From: Prochilodus magdalenae
Lineage: Eukaryota; Chordata; Actinopteri; Characiformes; Prochilodontidae
Length of the DNA: 64,000 nt
Reading direction: 5' to 3'
Assembly: GCA_024036415.1 (NCBI GenBank)
Contig: JAMWET010002891.1
Location: 307,001-371,000, forward strand
This document shows positions 23,640 to 34,421 of this stretch, in pieces. Position numbers and translations under genes: made by a program. The notes beneath the pieces were generated by a model. That model had not been told where the DNA came from and made no database searches. It worked only from the letters and a program-made list of their open reading frames with translations. Every line of letters starts with the position of its first letter. Position 1 is the first letter of the stretch.

Positions 23640-24060
23640 AGATGGTGTTTTAGCCCGTTTCTTCCTCTCAGCAGCAGCTTCAGCTCTGAGACATAAATAA
23701 AGTGTGCGTTATGTAGGGGGGAACAGTAGGACGCCATGTTATTGCCCCAGCCCCCATTACACTGAATGCAGCGCATTGTTATTATTTGTCATCATATGCT
23801 AATTATGCATCATTAATGTGAGGCCCTAATGGCCTCTGGAGTGTGTGTGTGTGTGTGTGAGTGTGTGTGTGTTAAGCTGAGTGGGCTGTGTGCAGAGAAG
23901 TACAGTCTACAGGGAGTGGGAGAAACACATGCTAATGAAGCAGAGATCTTTTATCATACAGATTAAAAGCCAAGGAGATCACAGCCCTCAGAATAGGCCC
24001 TCTGACATCTGTAATTGGTAAAGACAACAAGCTTTTGTGCTATTATGAGGGGAGTGCGGG
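23640..24060. promoter_or_regulatory. Candidate regulatory block with POU-like palindrome
   Basis: Mixed-composition unique DNA, interrupted by a GT microsatellite. It holds 'atatgctaattatgcat' at 23794-23810, close to two overlapping octamer sites around a TAATTA homeodomain core, then 'cattaatgtgaggccctaat'. POU and homeodomain factors bind such sites. Actual binding and conservation are untested. Confidence 0.35.
23841..23872. repeat. (GT)n microsatellite
   Basis: GT run with one A interruption. Confidence 0.95.
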
Positions 24061-24740
24061 ATCATTTCAGGGTGTGTGTATGTGTGTCCATCTACATGCA
24101 AGCTTTTCAATTCATTGTGTGAGTGTAGTATCTAACTGAAATCCTAAAAGTGCTTTCAGCTGTTTATGCTAAGAACAGCATTCTTACCCCATACTAATCA
24201 CCCAGTAGTTAATGAGTTCAAACTCAATGTGACTTACAGCTGGATGGTTTTGGTCAAATCTATTTTCCAAACATATCACAATATGTTAAGTTAGCAGAAA
24301 TAGTGTTAATGAACCCATACTTTTTAAGTGAAACAATGTCTTACAGATCTGACTGTTCTGACTCCAGAAAGGAAACATGGCTTTTTGTCAGATCTCTTGT
24401 TTGAAGAATAAAACAATTAGCGAACAAAAGTGAAAACATAATTACCCTTAACTGTGCCACTAGCTCAATAAGCCCACTAGCTTATCATTTATATATAACC
24501 TGCAAACTCTTCAGCACCAGCATTACACGATCCTGTATAAATGTATAGGTTTTATATGGCATGTATATGGTATATCTGTGTGTAGCCTGTAGGTTTATTT
24601 GGTAATCATGACCTCTAAGCGCACTGAACAGCTCTAAATCTGTTATCTGTGTAATTTTGTGTACATTTAGTTTGTGTTAGGCCGGCTAGTATGTCTGTGC
24701 ATTTGAAACTGGGAGTTTAAACTGGGATGTTACACAGCAA
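24061..24740. other. Non-coding, no gene seen
   Basis: AT-rich unique DNA without recognisable elements. Confidence 0.5.
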
Positions 24741-24807
24741 AATTTACATTTACATTTACATTTATGGCATTAGTGTGTGTGTGTTATTGCATTAGTGTGT
24801 GTGTGTG

Positions 24808-24842
<35 letters not shown>

Positions 24843-24844
24843 GT

Positions 24845-24902
<58 letters not shown>
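24741..24902. repeat. Mobile-element tail followed by long GT array
   Basis: Begins with three copies of 'ATTTAC' then 'atttatggcatt', the typical terminus of a dispersed fish repeat. It passes into about 130 bp of GT dinucleotides with short interruptions (24772-24902). The rest of the parent element is missing. Confidence 0.85.
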
Positions 24903-24905
<3 letters not shown>

Positions 24906-25494
24906 CATGACTATTAAGACACATCCACAATTGCCAAATCAATGATTCCCAAATTCACAGTTGTATTTTATTGCACTTGCATTGTATGTATAGGTCTCTG
25001 CTGGCAGCTAACAGATTCATTGTTTTTTCCATTTCTAAATCCTGCTGTTTATTTATTCACTTGTGTAATGTGTTATAAACTGTACTTTCTAAACCTGTTT
25101 ATATAAATAAGCTATTTAATTTAGTTGCACAAAAAGCAGTATACTTTAAAGATACTGTACTTTGCAGAATTGGTGTGTATTTCTGTAGCCAGAGTCTCAC
25201 TCCTAATGACTTTTGTTGTTAATAGCCCCTTCACTGTAATGTCAGGCACTGGTGAAATATGCCTGTATATACTTGGTATCCTGTCTTTCTTCATACACCT
25301 GCATAAAGTATGCTTGCACATTCACCAACGCTTGTTTCAGTTTTGTCTGATCTTTCAGTTGCTCCAAAGTGCACATGTTCAGTGTGTCTTTCATGCAGTT
25401 ATCTTAGCAATCTAAAGTATTAGAGCACCGTGTTTCAAGCACATGGAGGTCACATTTGGACAGTTTTCAATATAGGTCAGGTTTATTCCACATT
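24903..25494. other. Non-coding, no gene seen
   Basis: AT-rich DNA with a 96-codon plus-strand frame (25125-25415) of no recognised domain. Confidence 0.5.
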
Positions 25495-25790
25495 GCGGGG
25501 TCCCAAATCTGTTCATGCTCTTACAAGGAGGGGACCTTTTGTCCTTGTGGGCATCACAAGCTGGTAAATAATTCAATTTTAAGGTCAGGGCAAAATTGAG
25601 GTAAGGATAAGGGTAAGGTTGAGGTTAGGGTAAGGATAAGATTAAGGCTAGGGTTGAGGTTAGGCTAGTAGTACTTCTGTTTAGGAATTGGGCAAGTTTC
25701 CCTAGGAAATGAATGTAAGTCTGTGTAATGGCCCCACAATTAACAGAAATAAATGTGTGTGTGTTTGTATTTGTGTGTTGGTGCTAGACT
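25495..25790. mobile_element. Dispersed teleost repeat ('ggggacctttttgtcc' type)
   Basis: Contains 'ggaggggaccttttgtcctt' and a degenerate GGTTAGGG-like purine tract at 25580-25665. Then comes 'ggaaatgaatgtaagtctgt' and a terminal GT-rich end. This order is a common interspersed repeat in fish. The GGTTAGGG-like text is internal to the repeat and not telomeric. No coding content; class uncertain. Confidence 0.7.
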
Positions 25791-25799
25791 ATGTTAGCA

Positions 25800-26600
25800 G
25801 TAATGAACTATCAATACATTACTTCTTATATTATTAAAATATGGAGAAATGAATCTACCGAAGGTCTGAAAATGTTGGGATGTGTGGGAAGCCCGTATGT
25901 TATGTTGAGTTAAAGCAACAGTTTCCTTTCAACTCAGCATGCAGTGTTTGCAGGGGTACAGTAGGTTGTAGAGGCTAAAATGCCCTCTTTATTGAATTCC
26001 CATATTGCGGTGGCGGTCTGTGTTATGTGGTTTTGGCTGTAAGTGAGGGAGAGAGAGAGAAGGAGGGTGAGAGATATTTGAGCCTCCCTGCTCTCGGTGC
26101 TCTGAGGAACAGGGAGTTGCCAGCTGGTCCTGCACACCTCTGTGTTTGACCCGTGCCTCAGAGCACTTGAATGTGTGTGTGTGTGTGGTTGTGTGTGTCA
26201 TGTGGCCAGAGGCACAGTGGAGCCCAGAGGACAAACGTACCACACGCCACACCTGGCAGACCTCACACACACACAAATACACAGCCGCTGTTGCCCCAGG
26301 TGAGTGAGAGAGAAAGCCGGGGCCACAGGGGGCCATTTAGGGCCACACTCTCTCACCCTGGAGCCTGAACAGGCCCACCTGAACAGCAGACACCACACTG
26401 GCCTGAGGCCCATCTGTGAGACTGCTCCAGGATCATCTTTAAAGGCCATGGAGGCTGGAGGAGAGATCATGACTGGATTATTTAACCTGACATACACACT
26501 CTCACAATTTCAGACAGTCCTTCCACTTCCAAAGCCTATTGTTTTAAAAGGAGCAGGAAGTCTATATTTTATATGTTGGGTTATATGGTCTTAGACTTGA
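25800..26600. other. Non-coding with short GA and GT tracts
   Basis: GA tract at 26045-26062, GT tract at 26172-26200 and a short CA tract at 26263-26283. The stretch 26080-26480 is GC-richer and unique. Overlapping frames of 96-115 codons on both strands lack any recognisable domain. Confidence 0.45.
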
Positions 26601-26639
26601 CTAAACAGAGTTAAAATGGCACAATTCTGATATGACAAT

Positions 26640-27160
26640 CAGGTGTGAGTTGCTGATCTGTTTTATTTTAGGAGCAGGAATCTGTGAGAACTTCATGTTT
26701 GTGGAAGTTTATCTTGGGATGAGCACAGATTTCTAAGGACATTTAAACAAGTTGTGGATGCTCATTAGACTGGAAAAGGTTACAAAACCTTCTCTAAAGA
26801 AGCTCAGGGCAGCTTCTAAGCCACAAAAGGGCTCTATTATGGTTTTTAAGACAACAACCCTACCAAAGAATAGTTTATGAAATTGAATGTTTTAAAACTT
26901 GGGAAGTCCAAGTCTTAATATTAATTGTGTAGAAATGTTTGGAAGAACTTGAAATGAGGAGTTCATTTGGGGAAACCCCACCAACATCCCAGAGTTTAGG
27001 CTGTCCTGCACAGAGAAATGTGCTCAAATTTCTCTAAGCCGATGTGCAGGACTGAAGAGTTGTAATAGTCTCCCTAACTTTCCAATTTCCATTGTGTTTC
27101 CTGCACAATTTGAGCTCAGCAGCTGTCCTTGTCATTGTGAAGGACATTAATAATACATTA
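26640..27160. mobile_element. Decayed DNA transposon fragment
   Basis: The order of 'ttttattttaggagcagg', 'gtggaagtttatcttggg', 'ttagactggaaaaggttac', 'gaaaccccaccaacatccc' and 'gatgtgcaggactgaagag' follows a dispersed teleost DNA element I recognise. All frames are broken. The family name is unknown to me and the ends are approximate. Confidence 0.6.
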
Positions 27161-27830
27161 ATACATTAATACAACTAACAAAGCACATGTTCCTATCTTA
27201 AAAAGTTTTTCAAGACCTTTTTGTTGTTTTTCAAGAACCTTTGAACAACAAATAATAATGTTATGCAGTTCTGCTTCTGTCACTTAAGGAACTAAACTGT
27301 AACAGTTTATTGTACCACATATTAGATACATGCACTACCATTTAACAATTTAGATTCATTGTTTGCAATAACATAACACCAATTTAGTGAACAGCACTGT
27401 AAATGGAGCTATATATGTAGATGTATCCTACATTTGAAAAAAGGCACATATTAACATATAACTGTAAAAAATATTTTAGAAATACCTCCTTGTGCCAAGC
27501 TTACAATGTGAAAGGTGATTCCTATTTTTTTTAATGGAATGTGTTTATATTTTTAGAGATCAAACTTGTTTGCAAATGGGACTAAATTACATACAGGAAA
27601 AGTAAGCCTAAAAAATGAATTGGTATTACCTGATTTCTGCTTCAAATGTAACAATATTACACCTCACAACTGCAACTGGAGCAATGAGTAATGAAGATGA
27701 GACAGAAAATCAAATGGAGGCTGTTGTCAGACACGCCCTTCAGTTGCATGTGACATCCTAGCTTACTACTAAATCACTTTGCTGTGAGCGTTGTGACGTA
27801 TGTGTCTGATTTCCTACCAAATGCAATAGG
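27161..27830. other. Non-coding AT-rich DNA
   Basis: No gene or recognisable element. Confidence 0.55.
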
Positions 27831-27839
27831 ATCACATAA

Positions 27840-28340
27840 TAGGAAAGAAGAAGCATGGTAGAGTGGCAGCGAGTGAGCCAGTCTGTGTGTTTAATTATGA
27901 CTAGTTATCCCGTTAACTCCTCTTTGACTCAAACACGTATGTAATAAGCACATTCCTGTGAGGCGGGCGGGGTGGGATGTGAAAGGTCAGCTGTCAGTTT
28001 TAATACGACTAGCGCACCTCTAATGAAATGCTGCTCACAATATGTGTTGAATACGAATGCATTAATTTCTTAAATGTCTCTCAGATTTGCGTGTGTCTCA
28101 GGCCCTTTTTAGGGGGGATAATTTGACAGCGGCCCCCAGACTGGCTCTGACAGCTCGGAGCAGAGCGGACCAACACCTGCGTCCAGCCAAGCATCACCGC
28201 CCCCATCTTTTTTTGCTTTCCTTTGCTCATCCTCCCTTCTTCTCTTCCTCTCCTCCTCGGCCTGCTCACAAATGAACTGTCACATCATTACTGTGGGTGA
28301 TGCAAAATAATCTGCCTCCAAATTAGCATGGGTCAAGCCA
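27840..28340. promoter_or_regulatory. Candidate non-coding regulatory block
   Basis: GC-richer unique DNA with 'ttaattatgactagttatc', 'gaatgcattaatttc' and 'ggggataatttgacagcgg'. Small open frames on both strands at 28081-28275 have no recognised domain. Confidence 0.3.
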
Positions 28341-28349
28341 CTCAGCCTT

Positions 28350-28406
28350 TTCTCTCTCTCTCCCTTTCGGTCTCCCTCTCTCTGTCTCTCTCTCTCTATC
28401 CACCCT

Positions 28407-28444
<38 letters not shown>
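28350..28444. repeat. (CT)n compound microsatellite
   Basis: Interrupted CT tract 28350-28399, then a pure CT run to 28444. The 139-codon frame through here is Ser/Leu low complexity at its start and continues in non-repeat DNA without a domain. Confidence 0.95.
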
Positions 28445-28447
<3 letters not shown>

Positions 28448-28560
28448 CACGCGGTGTGCTTCCGTGAAGGTGCTGGTTTGAATATGCATCTCTGCGCACT
28501 TCCATCAGGCATTCCGCTGGGACAGCACGTGGAGAGCAGCAGCTCGCTCTGCATTAGCAT

Positions 28561-28607
28561 GGCGGGGGGAGGAGTGTGGGGGGGGGGGGGTCCTCGTGGG
28601 TTTGGGG
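28561..28607 (+). other. G-rich quadruplex-prone segment
   Basis: Four G-runs in 47 bp: G6 (28564-28569), a G13 run (28578-28590), G3 (28598-28600) and G4 (28604-28607). Such spacing could fold as a G-quadruplex in single-stranded DNA or RNA. Confidence 0.5.
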
Positions 28608-28775
28608 TCCCTGTGCAGATGCCCCAGCCCACTTGTTCATTACTACTGCATTTCATCAGCCTGATGATGTCCACATGTCAATTGAGCGCGAGGATTTTAC
28701 ACACAAAGGAGCCTGAGGGAAAAGGACTTCAGAAACTAATCAGCTGATTATCATAACTCCAACTCTAACGGAGAT

Positions 28776-28789
28776 GAGGGAGAGAGAGA

Positions 28790-28821
<32 letters not shown>
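28776..28821. repeat. (GA)n microsatellite
   Basis: GA run with one GG interruption. Confidence 0.95.
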
Positions 28822-28825
<4 letters not shown>

Positions 28826-29049
28826 ATGAGGACAAGCCGATCGACACCCCCACTCCTCCTCCTTATGAGCATACGGTGCGTTATGCAAAGTGAGTAAATG
28901 AAATTCAAAACATATGAGCAGGACAAATAAAAAGCACATAAATCACTGCCTGAATAAGTAGTGGGGGTGGATAGAGGCCTGTTCTCAGGTTCAGGGTCAC
29001 ACACTGTTTCATCATTACTGTGTAGGTTTCAGCTAATACCATGGCTGAA

Positions 29050-29345
29050 CTACAGAGCAGTCCATAAGTAATTGGACAGTGACACAGTTTTTGTGTCAGT
29101 TTTGTCTTGGAACTGCCAACAGACTGAATTTTAAATAAACCGTGGCCGTGATCTTACAGGGGAATCCCTTCGGTTTCTCAAACTCTTTGTTGTAACGTAA
29201 ACAAAGTTATTCAGAGTGGTTAATGTGAAATGCTTTATTGTAGAGAAACTTGCAGATATCTTTATAGAGGTGGTGATGCGAACCAGGGTTGTCATGTCTA
29301 CTAGACAAATATAAAATCCCTAACCACCAGAGAACCTACACATGT
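29050..29345. mobile_element. Composite of two decayed DNA elements
   Basis: The first part begins 'gtccataagtaattggacag', a typical terminus of a teleost Tc1-like non-autonomous element. From 29159 'ggggaatccc', 'attcagagtggtt', 'attgtagagaaac' and 'aggtggtgatgcgaaccag' parallel the element at 47785-48205. The join may be a nested insertion. Confidence 0.55.
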
Positions 29346-29425
29346 ATTTTAAGTTTTTATATAGAATGTTATGACAGAAAAAAAACGTACATATGAAAAA
29401 GAGTAATTTGCTTTACCACTTCCGG

Positions 29426-29600
29426 TACAGTGAGGAAAATAAGTATTTGAACACCCTGCAACTTCTCCCACTTAGAAATCATGGAGGGGTCTAAAATTTT
29501 CATCTTAGGTGCAATTCCACTGTGAGAGACATAATCTAAAAAAAATCCGGAAATCACTATGTATGATTTTTTTATAATTTATTTGTGTGGTGTTCAAATC
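29426..29600. mobile_element. Tc1/mariner-like terminal fragment
   Basis: A TA dinucleotide at 29426 is followed by 'cagtgaggaaaataagtatt' and 'tgaacaccctgc'. Then come 'acttctcccacttagaaatc' and 'catcttaggtgcaattccac', with 'ccggaaatcac' further on. This is a well-known terminus of teleost Tc1-like elements. After about 29575 it jumps to 'gtgttcaaatccctccata', which may be the remains of the opposite terminus, suggesting internal deletion. No transposase remains. Confidence 0.85.
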
Positions 29601-29980
29601 CCTCCATAATGAATGCATTAAAATAAATGAAACAAGGCATTTTAGACCAAAACTTAATCACCAAACAAGGTTTCAGGAATCATGCAGCCTATTCATAAAG
29701 GTTTAATGTAACAATGGGCTTTTGGATACATTCAACTAAGGTGCATGTGGATGTTGGTGAATGTTGGCTTTAACTCACAGGTACCTGCACCTGTATTAAA
29801 TGGACTATATAGTAATCACATACTGTTTTACTTATTTCAAGGTATGTACTTCTGGTGTGTATTCTATGCTTTGCAGACCTTTAAAATAACTGTTGTTTGG
29901 TTTTATATTCGACATTGTTTCCAAACACCACAATAAATCTTAGTATGTACAAATAATTTTTATCATTTAGATAAATTTAA
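29601..29980. other. Non-coding, no gene seen
   Basis: AT-rich DNA with no recognised element. Confidence 0.5.
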
Positions 29981-29981
29981 A

Positions 29982-30061
29982 AGATAGATAGATAGATAGA
30001 TAGATAGACAGACAGACACACAGATAGACACACAGACAGACAGACACACAGATAGACACAC

Positions 30062-30106
<45 letters not shown>

Positions 30107-30137
30107 CACAGATAGACACACAGATAGACACACAGAC

Positions 30138-30208
<71 letters not shown>

Positions 30209-30209
30209 A
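29982..30209. repeat. GATA/GACA compound satellite array
   Basis: About 228 bp of GATA tetramers interleaved with GACA and a higher-order unit built of ACACAGATAG and ACAGACAC. It ends in a long pure GATA run (about 30139-30208). Minus-strand frames here read Ile-Tyr-Leu-Ser repeats and are not genes. Confidence 0.97.
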
Positions 30210-30359
30210 CAATCAGTGGCTGTTTATGTGCAATGCGTAATGGATTGTTGCTCATCCAAAGCTCTTTCTAACACATCTGCAAGCTAATGGTTAATGACAT
30301 ACTCTCACATGCATACAAACACACATGCATGCACAGGAAATTCACACTGGCGTATACTC

Positions 30360-30700
30360 AGAAGCACACAAACACACAACAGCCGGCCACACACACACAG
30401 TGTGCCTCAGGCCCAATTATAAAGTCTGCAGTCTGCATTGTTCCTGTAGCCGTAGGATCAATGTGCTGAAGGCATCTCCCCATCACCAGGCCTAATGATG
30501 TCTTTCTGGACCATGGCCTCGCACACTGCATAGTAATCTTCTGCTAATTAGCGCTATAATGCTCAAGCAAGCCGCCTCAGCTCCGCAATCCCAGAGCGAA
30601 CTCACTGCACTTATTTATTTCCAGCTTCTCTCCTCCATTCTTACAGCTAATATAATTACACTAAAATTATTGCAGTAGGAACAAGGACTTGGTGGGATTT
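30360..30700. promoter_or_regulatory. Candidate regulatory block with homeodomain palindrome
   Basis: Unique mixed-composition DNA after a short CA-rich patch. It includes the perfect 10-bp palindrome 'gctaattagc' at 30543-30552 and 'cagctaatataattacact'. The palindrome would suit a homeodomain dimer. Not a gene. Confidence 0.32.
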
Positions 30701-31430
30701 ATACATAACTGAGGAAAGCAAGAGAGAGAAAGAGCTAGGTGACTAGGAGAGAATAGAATTCTAGGTATTACTTAGTTATAAACTAATCTGTAAAATGGTT
30801 TGTCAGAGGCACAGAAGGGTTGTGAAATAATGCTAAAATGTTTTATAGTTAGGTGTTAATGCAACCCAAGCTGCTTTTTTAATGTGCAGATTGCTTGAGA
30901 TTTTGATTGTACAGACTGTACAGTTGTTTGCCCTTTAAATCATGAATCATGATTTGCATAGATTATGTTCTGTGTGCATTTCCTTTGCACATCATCGATG
31001 TTTTGAGAGTCCATGAGTGTTGCAAGTTGTAAAAACTAGGCCAGAGGGGCTGAAATGCAGACGTAGCTGCACTCACCTGGGGAAGATTAGCCATGTGTCA
31101 GGCGTCCAGGTGCAGGGCTAACTCACCTTTGGGACACCTGAAGAATGGCCTAGGTCTATAGCATGGCTATGTTAGAGGGGGAAAAAACAGTCGCAATTCT
31201 AAGCACGTTGAAATTCCGAAAATAAGGAAACCAGTTTTATGCAGCAAACATAATAGACCCAGGAAATCTGTCCATGGAGCTCTGTCCTTCTCTCCCTTTT
31301 TAGTTTTCCTTTTTGATTTTCCTGCCTGTAACTTATTTTCCCAGAGCTGACATTCAGAAGTTCTGCTAAATTTGGTGCGTGTATCGTATCCGCTCCGTGT
31401 ATGTCTTTCATGTTTTAACGTGTGTCCATT
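30701..31430. other. Non-coding, no gene seen
   Basis: Mixed-composition DNA. The stretch 31020-31160 is GC-richer. Minus-strand frames at 31167-31433 have no domain. Confidence 0.5.
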
Positions 31431-31431
31431 C

Positions 31432-31476
31432 ACTCTCTCTCTCCCTTTCTCTCTCTCTCTTACTCTATCTCTCTTG
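31432..31476. repeat. Interrupted (CT)n microsatellite
   Basis: CT run with CCC and TTACTCTA interruptions. Confidence 0.93.
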
Positions 31477-31479
31477 GAG

Positions 31480-31985
31480 AGGTTAATACGTGCCCAGCCC
31501 TGCAGACAGGCCGGCTCGGGCTGACAGCATGTCTACCTGAGCGGAGGTGTTCCTCTCTCCTCATACACCAACCTGACAGCCTGATGAACTGCCAAAGAAC
31601 CTTCTCTCATCTTTCCCTCTCGTTCCCTCACTTCCCACTGGCCATACACACCGAATGAGTGAGTGATGTTTATACCCCCGTCAGTCCTTTCTTCTCTCCA
31701 TCACCCTTTGATTCTCTCTCCATCTCATAATCGTGTCTGTACCTGGGAGCTTTTTGGTGAAGGCTTGTTTGAGTTATGTTATGGCACCAGTGAAGCTCCT
31801 TCGGTGCTCTGCTGACATTACCAGCCCGGTGTTATATGTTGTTTCTCACGTTTCTAAATAGCTTGAATCCATTATTGAACTGGTCTTTGCTGAGTGGAAA
31901 TGCTACTGGTTTCTCCATAGCATGGTGGCTGAGATCACACTTATTTATCAGAGGCCTTAAGGAAGGCTTTCGAGCCAGTATAAAA
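31480..31985. other. Non-coding, no gene seen
   Basis: Pyrimidine-rich unique DNA. The 78-codon frame at 31422-31658 begins in the CT repeat and has no domain. Confidence 0.45.
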
Positions 31986-31989
31986 TCAC

Positions 31990-32710
31990 CAGAATGAGAG
32001 AAACAAAGAGAGAATGTTAAGCCCCTTTCCTTTAGTCCTCTTCATCCTTTACTCTCAGTGCAGCAGTGACCTCTCCCCCTGTGACAGCAATGTCAGGGGA
32101 CGAGGCAGTTCAATACTCTCACATGCTCCATAATTAGCCATTATAGCATGTCTGTGTTTGTGTGGTGGGGTGAAGGGGGGAAGCAGGTTAATGAAAGCCT
32201 CTCTAAACTGAGAAACCAGTGGGATTGTGGGTAGAGGGGAAAACTGTGTGGCGCCATCAAGGTGACCACCAGAGCAATTTACACCATGACTTATTTCCCT
32301 CAAGCCCTGGTTCTAGCCAGCTCTATGTGTGCCTTGCATTGTTTGTGTTGCATGTTTGGGAGTGAATTGTGTGTGTTTGTATTTGCTGTTGTGTTTTGTC
32401 ATGTTTACGTGTATTCCGTGTGTGATGTGTTGGGAAAATGTATGTGTGTGCAACTGTGTGTGTGCGTGTGTATCTGCCTGTCTTATGTTCCATTTCCCCT
32501 CATTAATATGCATGGAGGCTGTAATGAAGCAGAAGAGAGTAAGATAATGAAAGAGAGAGAGTACACCACTGGCCGCTCTAATGCTATGTGACTATATTCT
32601 GACACGTTCATCTCTAAATGCCTGCAGACACGATTTAGCTGCAACACAGCACTATCAGAGCTGCTCTGTTGGGTATGCCAGCTGTAATTACATTTTACAC
32701 TCACTGCACC
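31990..32710. promoter_or_regulatory. Candidate non-coding regulatory block
   Basis: Mixed-composition unique DNA with a GT-rich patch at 32370-32475 and several TAAT-type words ('cataattagccattatag', 'cctcattaatatgcatgg', 'gctgtaattacatttt'). Frames of 66-109 codons are GT-repeat shadows or lack domains. Confidence 0.28.
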
Positions 32711-33149
32711 TTTGAATCCGACTTTTCACTACACTGTGAGTGAAAACATAATAAGCGTACTTTGTTAGACATTTAATTAGATAATTAACAGATTGAAGCG
32801 TTGATTGCTTTTATGAAAGAAGTGCAGGAGTGTTGCAGGGATTATTAGGGATTATTAGAGATGTACAATTATATCAGTATCAGCAAATACTTGCTTATAT
32901 ACACATTAATAATACATTATATGCAGAGGGTTTAGTGCAGTAGTCTAGCATCACCTAAACATTATATTTGAATTGCATTTGTATACTTACAGAAGCTTTT
33001 CTTAGCAGCCATACAGACGTGTGGGGGAGGAATATGCCTGAAATCTTTTCTCCTTCCAGTCTAATGCCCTATAAACTGACATCCTTACCTTAGTTTTTGC
33101 TATAGCCATCCCATCTTTTCCTTGTTCCTCTGTGCCTACCGTTCCTCAG

Positions 33150-33222
33150 TTCTACCATGGTTATGATGGTGGGAATCCTGCTTTATGGCTCCAAGAAGAA
33201 ACTGTCCAGAACTCCAGCCCAG
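33150..33222 (+). CDS. Exon-like 73-bp segment, unidentified
   Basis: A pyrimidine-rich tract ('ttccttgttcctctgtgcc') ends in 'ttcctcag' at 33149, and 'gcccag' at 33222 is followed by 'gttaga': good acceptor and donor. Two of three frames are open across all 73 bp. One begins 'FYHGYDGGNPALWLQEE'. The other holds a possible start, 'accatgg', followed by 'MVMMVGILLYGSKKKLS', a short hydrophobic run then a basic patch. I recognise neither as part of a known protein. No second exon is apparent within the window, so this could be an isolated exon in a giant intron or chance. Confidence 0.22.
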
Positions 33223-33442
33223 GTTAGAAGATTTCTCCTCACTGTCTTATTCTGTGTTAATTTTAAGTTTTAAATTAAAAAAAAAATGCAGATCTTGAAA
33301 CATCCAGTTGCCATCGTGAAACCTCCAGTAGAAAACCGTTGAATCAGATTTTTTTTCCCCTCTGTGTGTGTAGGTACCTCCCATTTGTCATGTTTTCAGA
33401 GGAACTGAAGGCCTAGTAAATTGGATTAACCACAAACATGAC
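33223..33442. other. Non-coding, no gene seen
   Basis: AT-rich DNA between the exon-like segment and the transposon relict. Contains an A-run at 33277-33286. Confidence 0.5.
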
Positions 33443-34150
33443 AAACCCAGTTCCCAACAAGCTGAGATAGTATGTGAAATGCAAATGAAAACAAAAGGCA
33501 GTAACTTAGAAATGTACTATGACCTGTATTTGAATGAAAACTGTTAATTATGAAACCTGAATGCCCACAACATTCGATCCTCTAGATGGGACTGTATTAT
33601 AAACTGGAAAGCTGGATATCATATGAGTTTGGCAGTTTGTCTGGATTCTATCTTGTGTGAACATGTGGTCTGGTGACTCAGTCTTTCGGATTGTTCATGG
33701 GCAGTAGTGGATGTGGTACTCTCCGGGCCAAAGAAGAAATAGACCTTCCAGATTGTTCCTGGGTAAAGTTAAAAGCATATTCAAATGTTAGGTTGTGTCA
33801 TGGTATGGGGCTGTTATTGGTTAACCTGGACATCTATGAATGCATTAACACTAAACATATTTTGAAGGAACGTATGCTGCCTTCTAGAAGGTGTCTTTTT
33901 TAGGGAATGTCCTTGCCTTTTTAAACAGGACAATGGAAAACCAGTCCGACTTGTCTTGCACTAAAAACATGTGTTGCATTATAAAACTCAAAATACGACA
34001 ACAGCTGAATATTATTAGTTGAAGATCTGACAGAAGATCTGCATCAGTTTCTGTTTTTAGTCCCCAAATAAGTATTAAATGTTGTTGAAAACAAAAGGTA
34101 AAAACAAAAGGTGGTAAGCAAAATTCTGTCTCAACTTTTTGAAACATGTG
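33443..34150 (+). pseudogene. Broken IS630/Tc1-like DDE transposon
   Basis: Ends are recognisable inverted repeats: left 'ttcccaacaagctgagatag' at 33451-33470, right 'ctgtctcaactttttgaaac' at 34126-34145. Between them runs decayed transposase: 'LRAKEEIDLPDC' in an open frame at 33673-33903, 'ERMLPSRRCLF' at its end, then in another frame 'CLFKQDNGKP' near 33914-33943 and 'IIKLKIRQQ' near 33979-34005. QDN and the K-rich stretch are typical of the second half of DDE_3-type transposases (cut-and-paste mobility). Frameshifts and stops interrupt it, and its 700 bp are shorter than a full element, so internal deletion is likely. Inactive relict. Confidence 0.85.
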
Positions 34151-34421
34151 AGCATCACATTAAGAATGAGCGATGATGTTTAATCATAAAATATTGTGTT
34201 TGAAGTAGGTAGGAAGTAGTTTCGGTTATATGTGATAGATGCATTAACCAAACACAGTTCAGTTTATAACGGGTGGGACTAAGTTGTGAAAAGAAACATC
34301 AATCTAGGCCAGAGAAAGACTGTAAACTGTTAAAGATATGGTAATATATCTGTTATACGTTTAAATAAATATGAAAAGACATTTACATGTTTCAAATGTA
34401 TGTGATTAAACTTAAAAGAAT

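Noticed and set aside
25580..25665. GGTTAGGG-like text resembling interstitial telomere repeat
   Set aside because: Irregular and embedded in a known dispersed fish repeat; not a tandem TTAGGG array.
28328..28747. 139-codon plus-strand open frame, the longest in the window
   Set aside because: Begins in a CT repeat (Ser/Leu runs) and continues through G-runs and unique DNA without any recognisable domain.
29967..30255. 81- and 92-codon minus-strand frames of Ile-Tyr-Leu-Ser repeats
   Set aside because: Translation of the GATA array; not a protein gene.
32850..32960. 'agagatgtacaattatatc' and 'agtatcagcaaatacttg', similar to a dispersed fish repeat
   Set aside because: Too short and diverged to assign; possibly related to the outer arms of the 37060 element but not supported enough.
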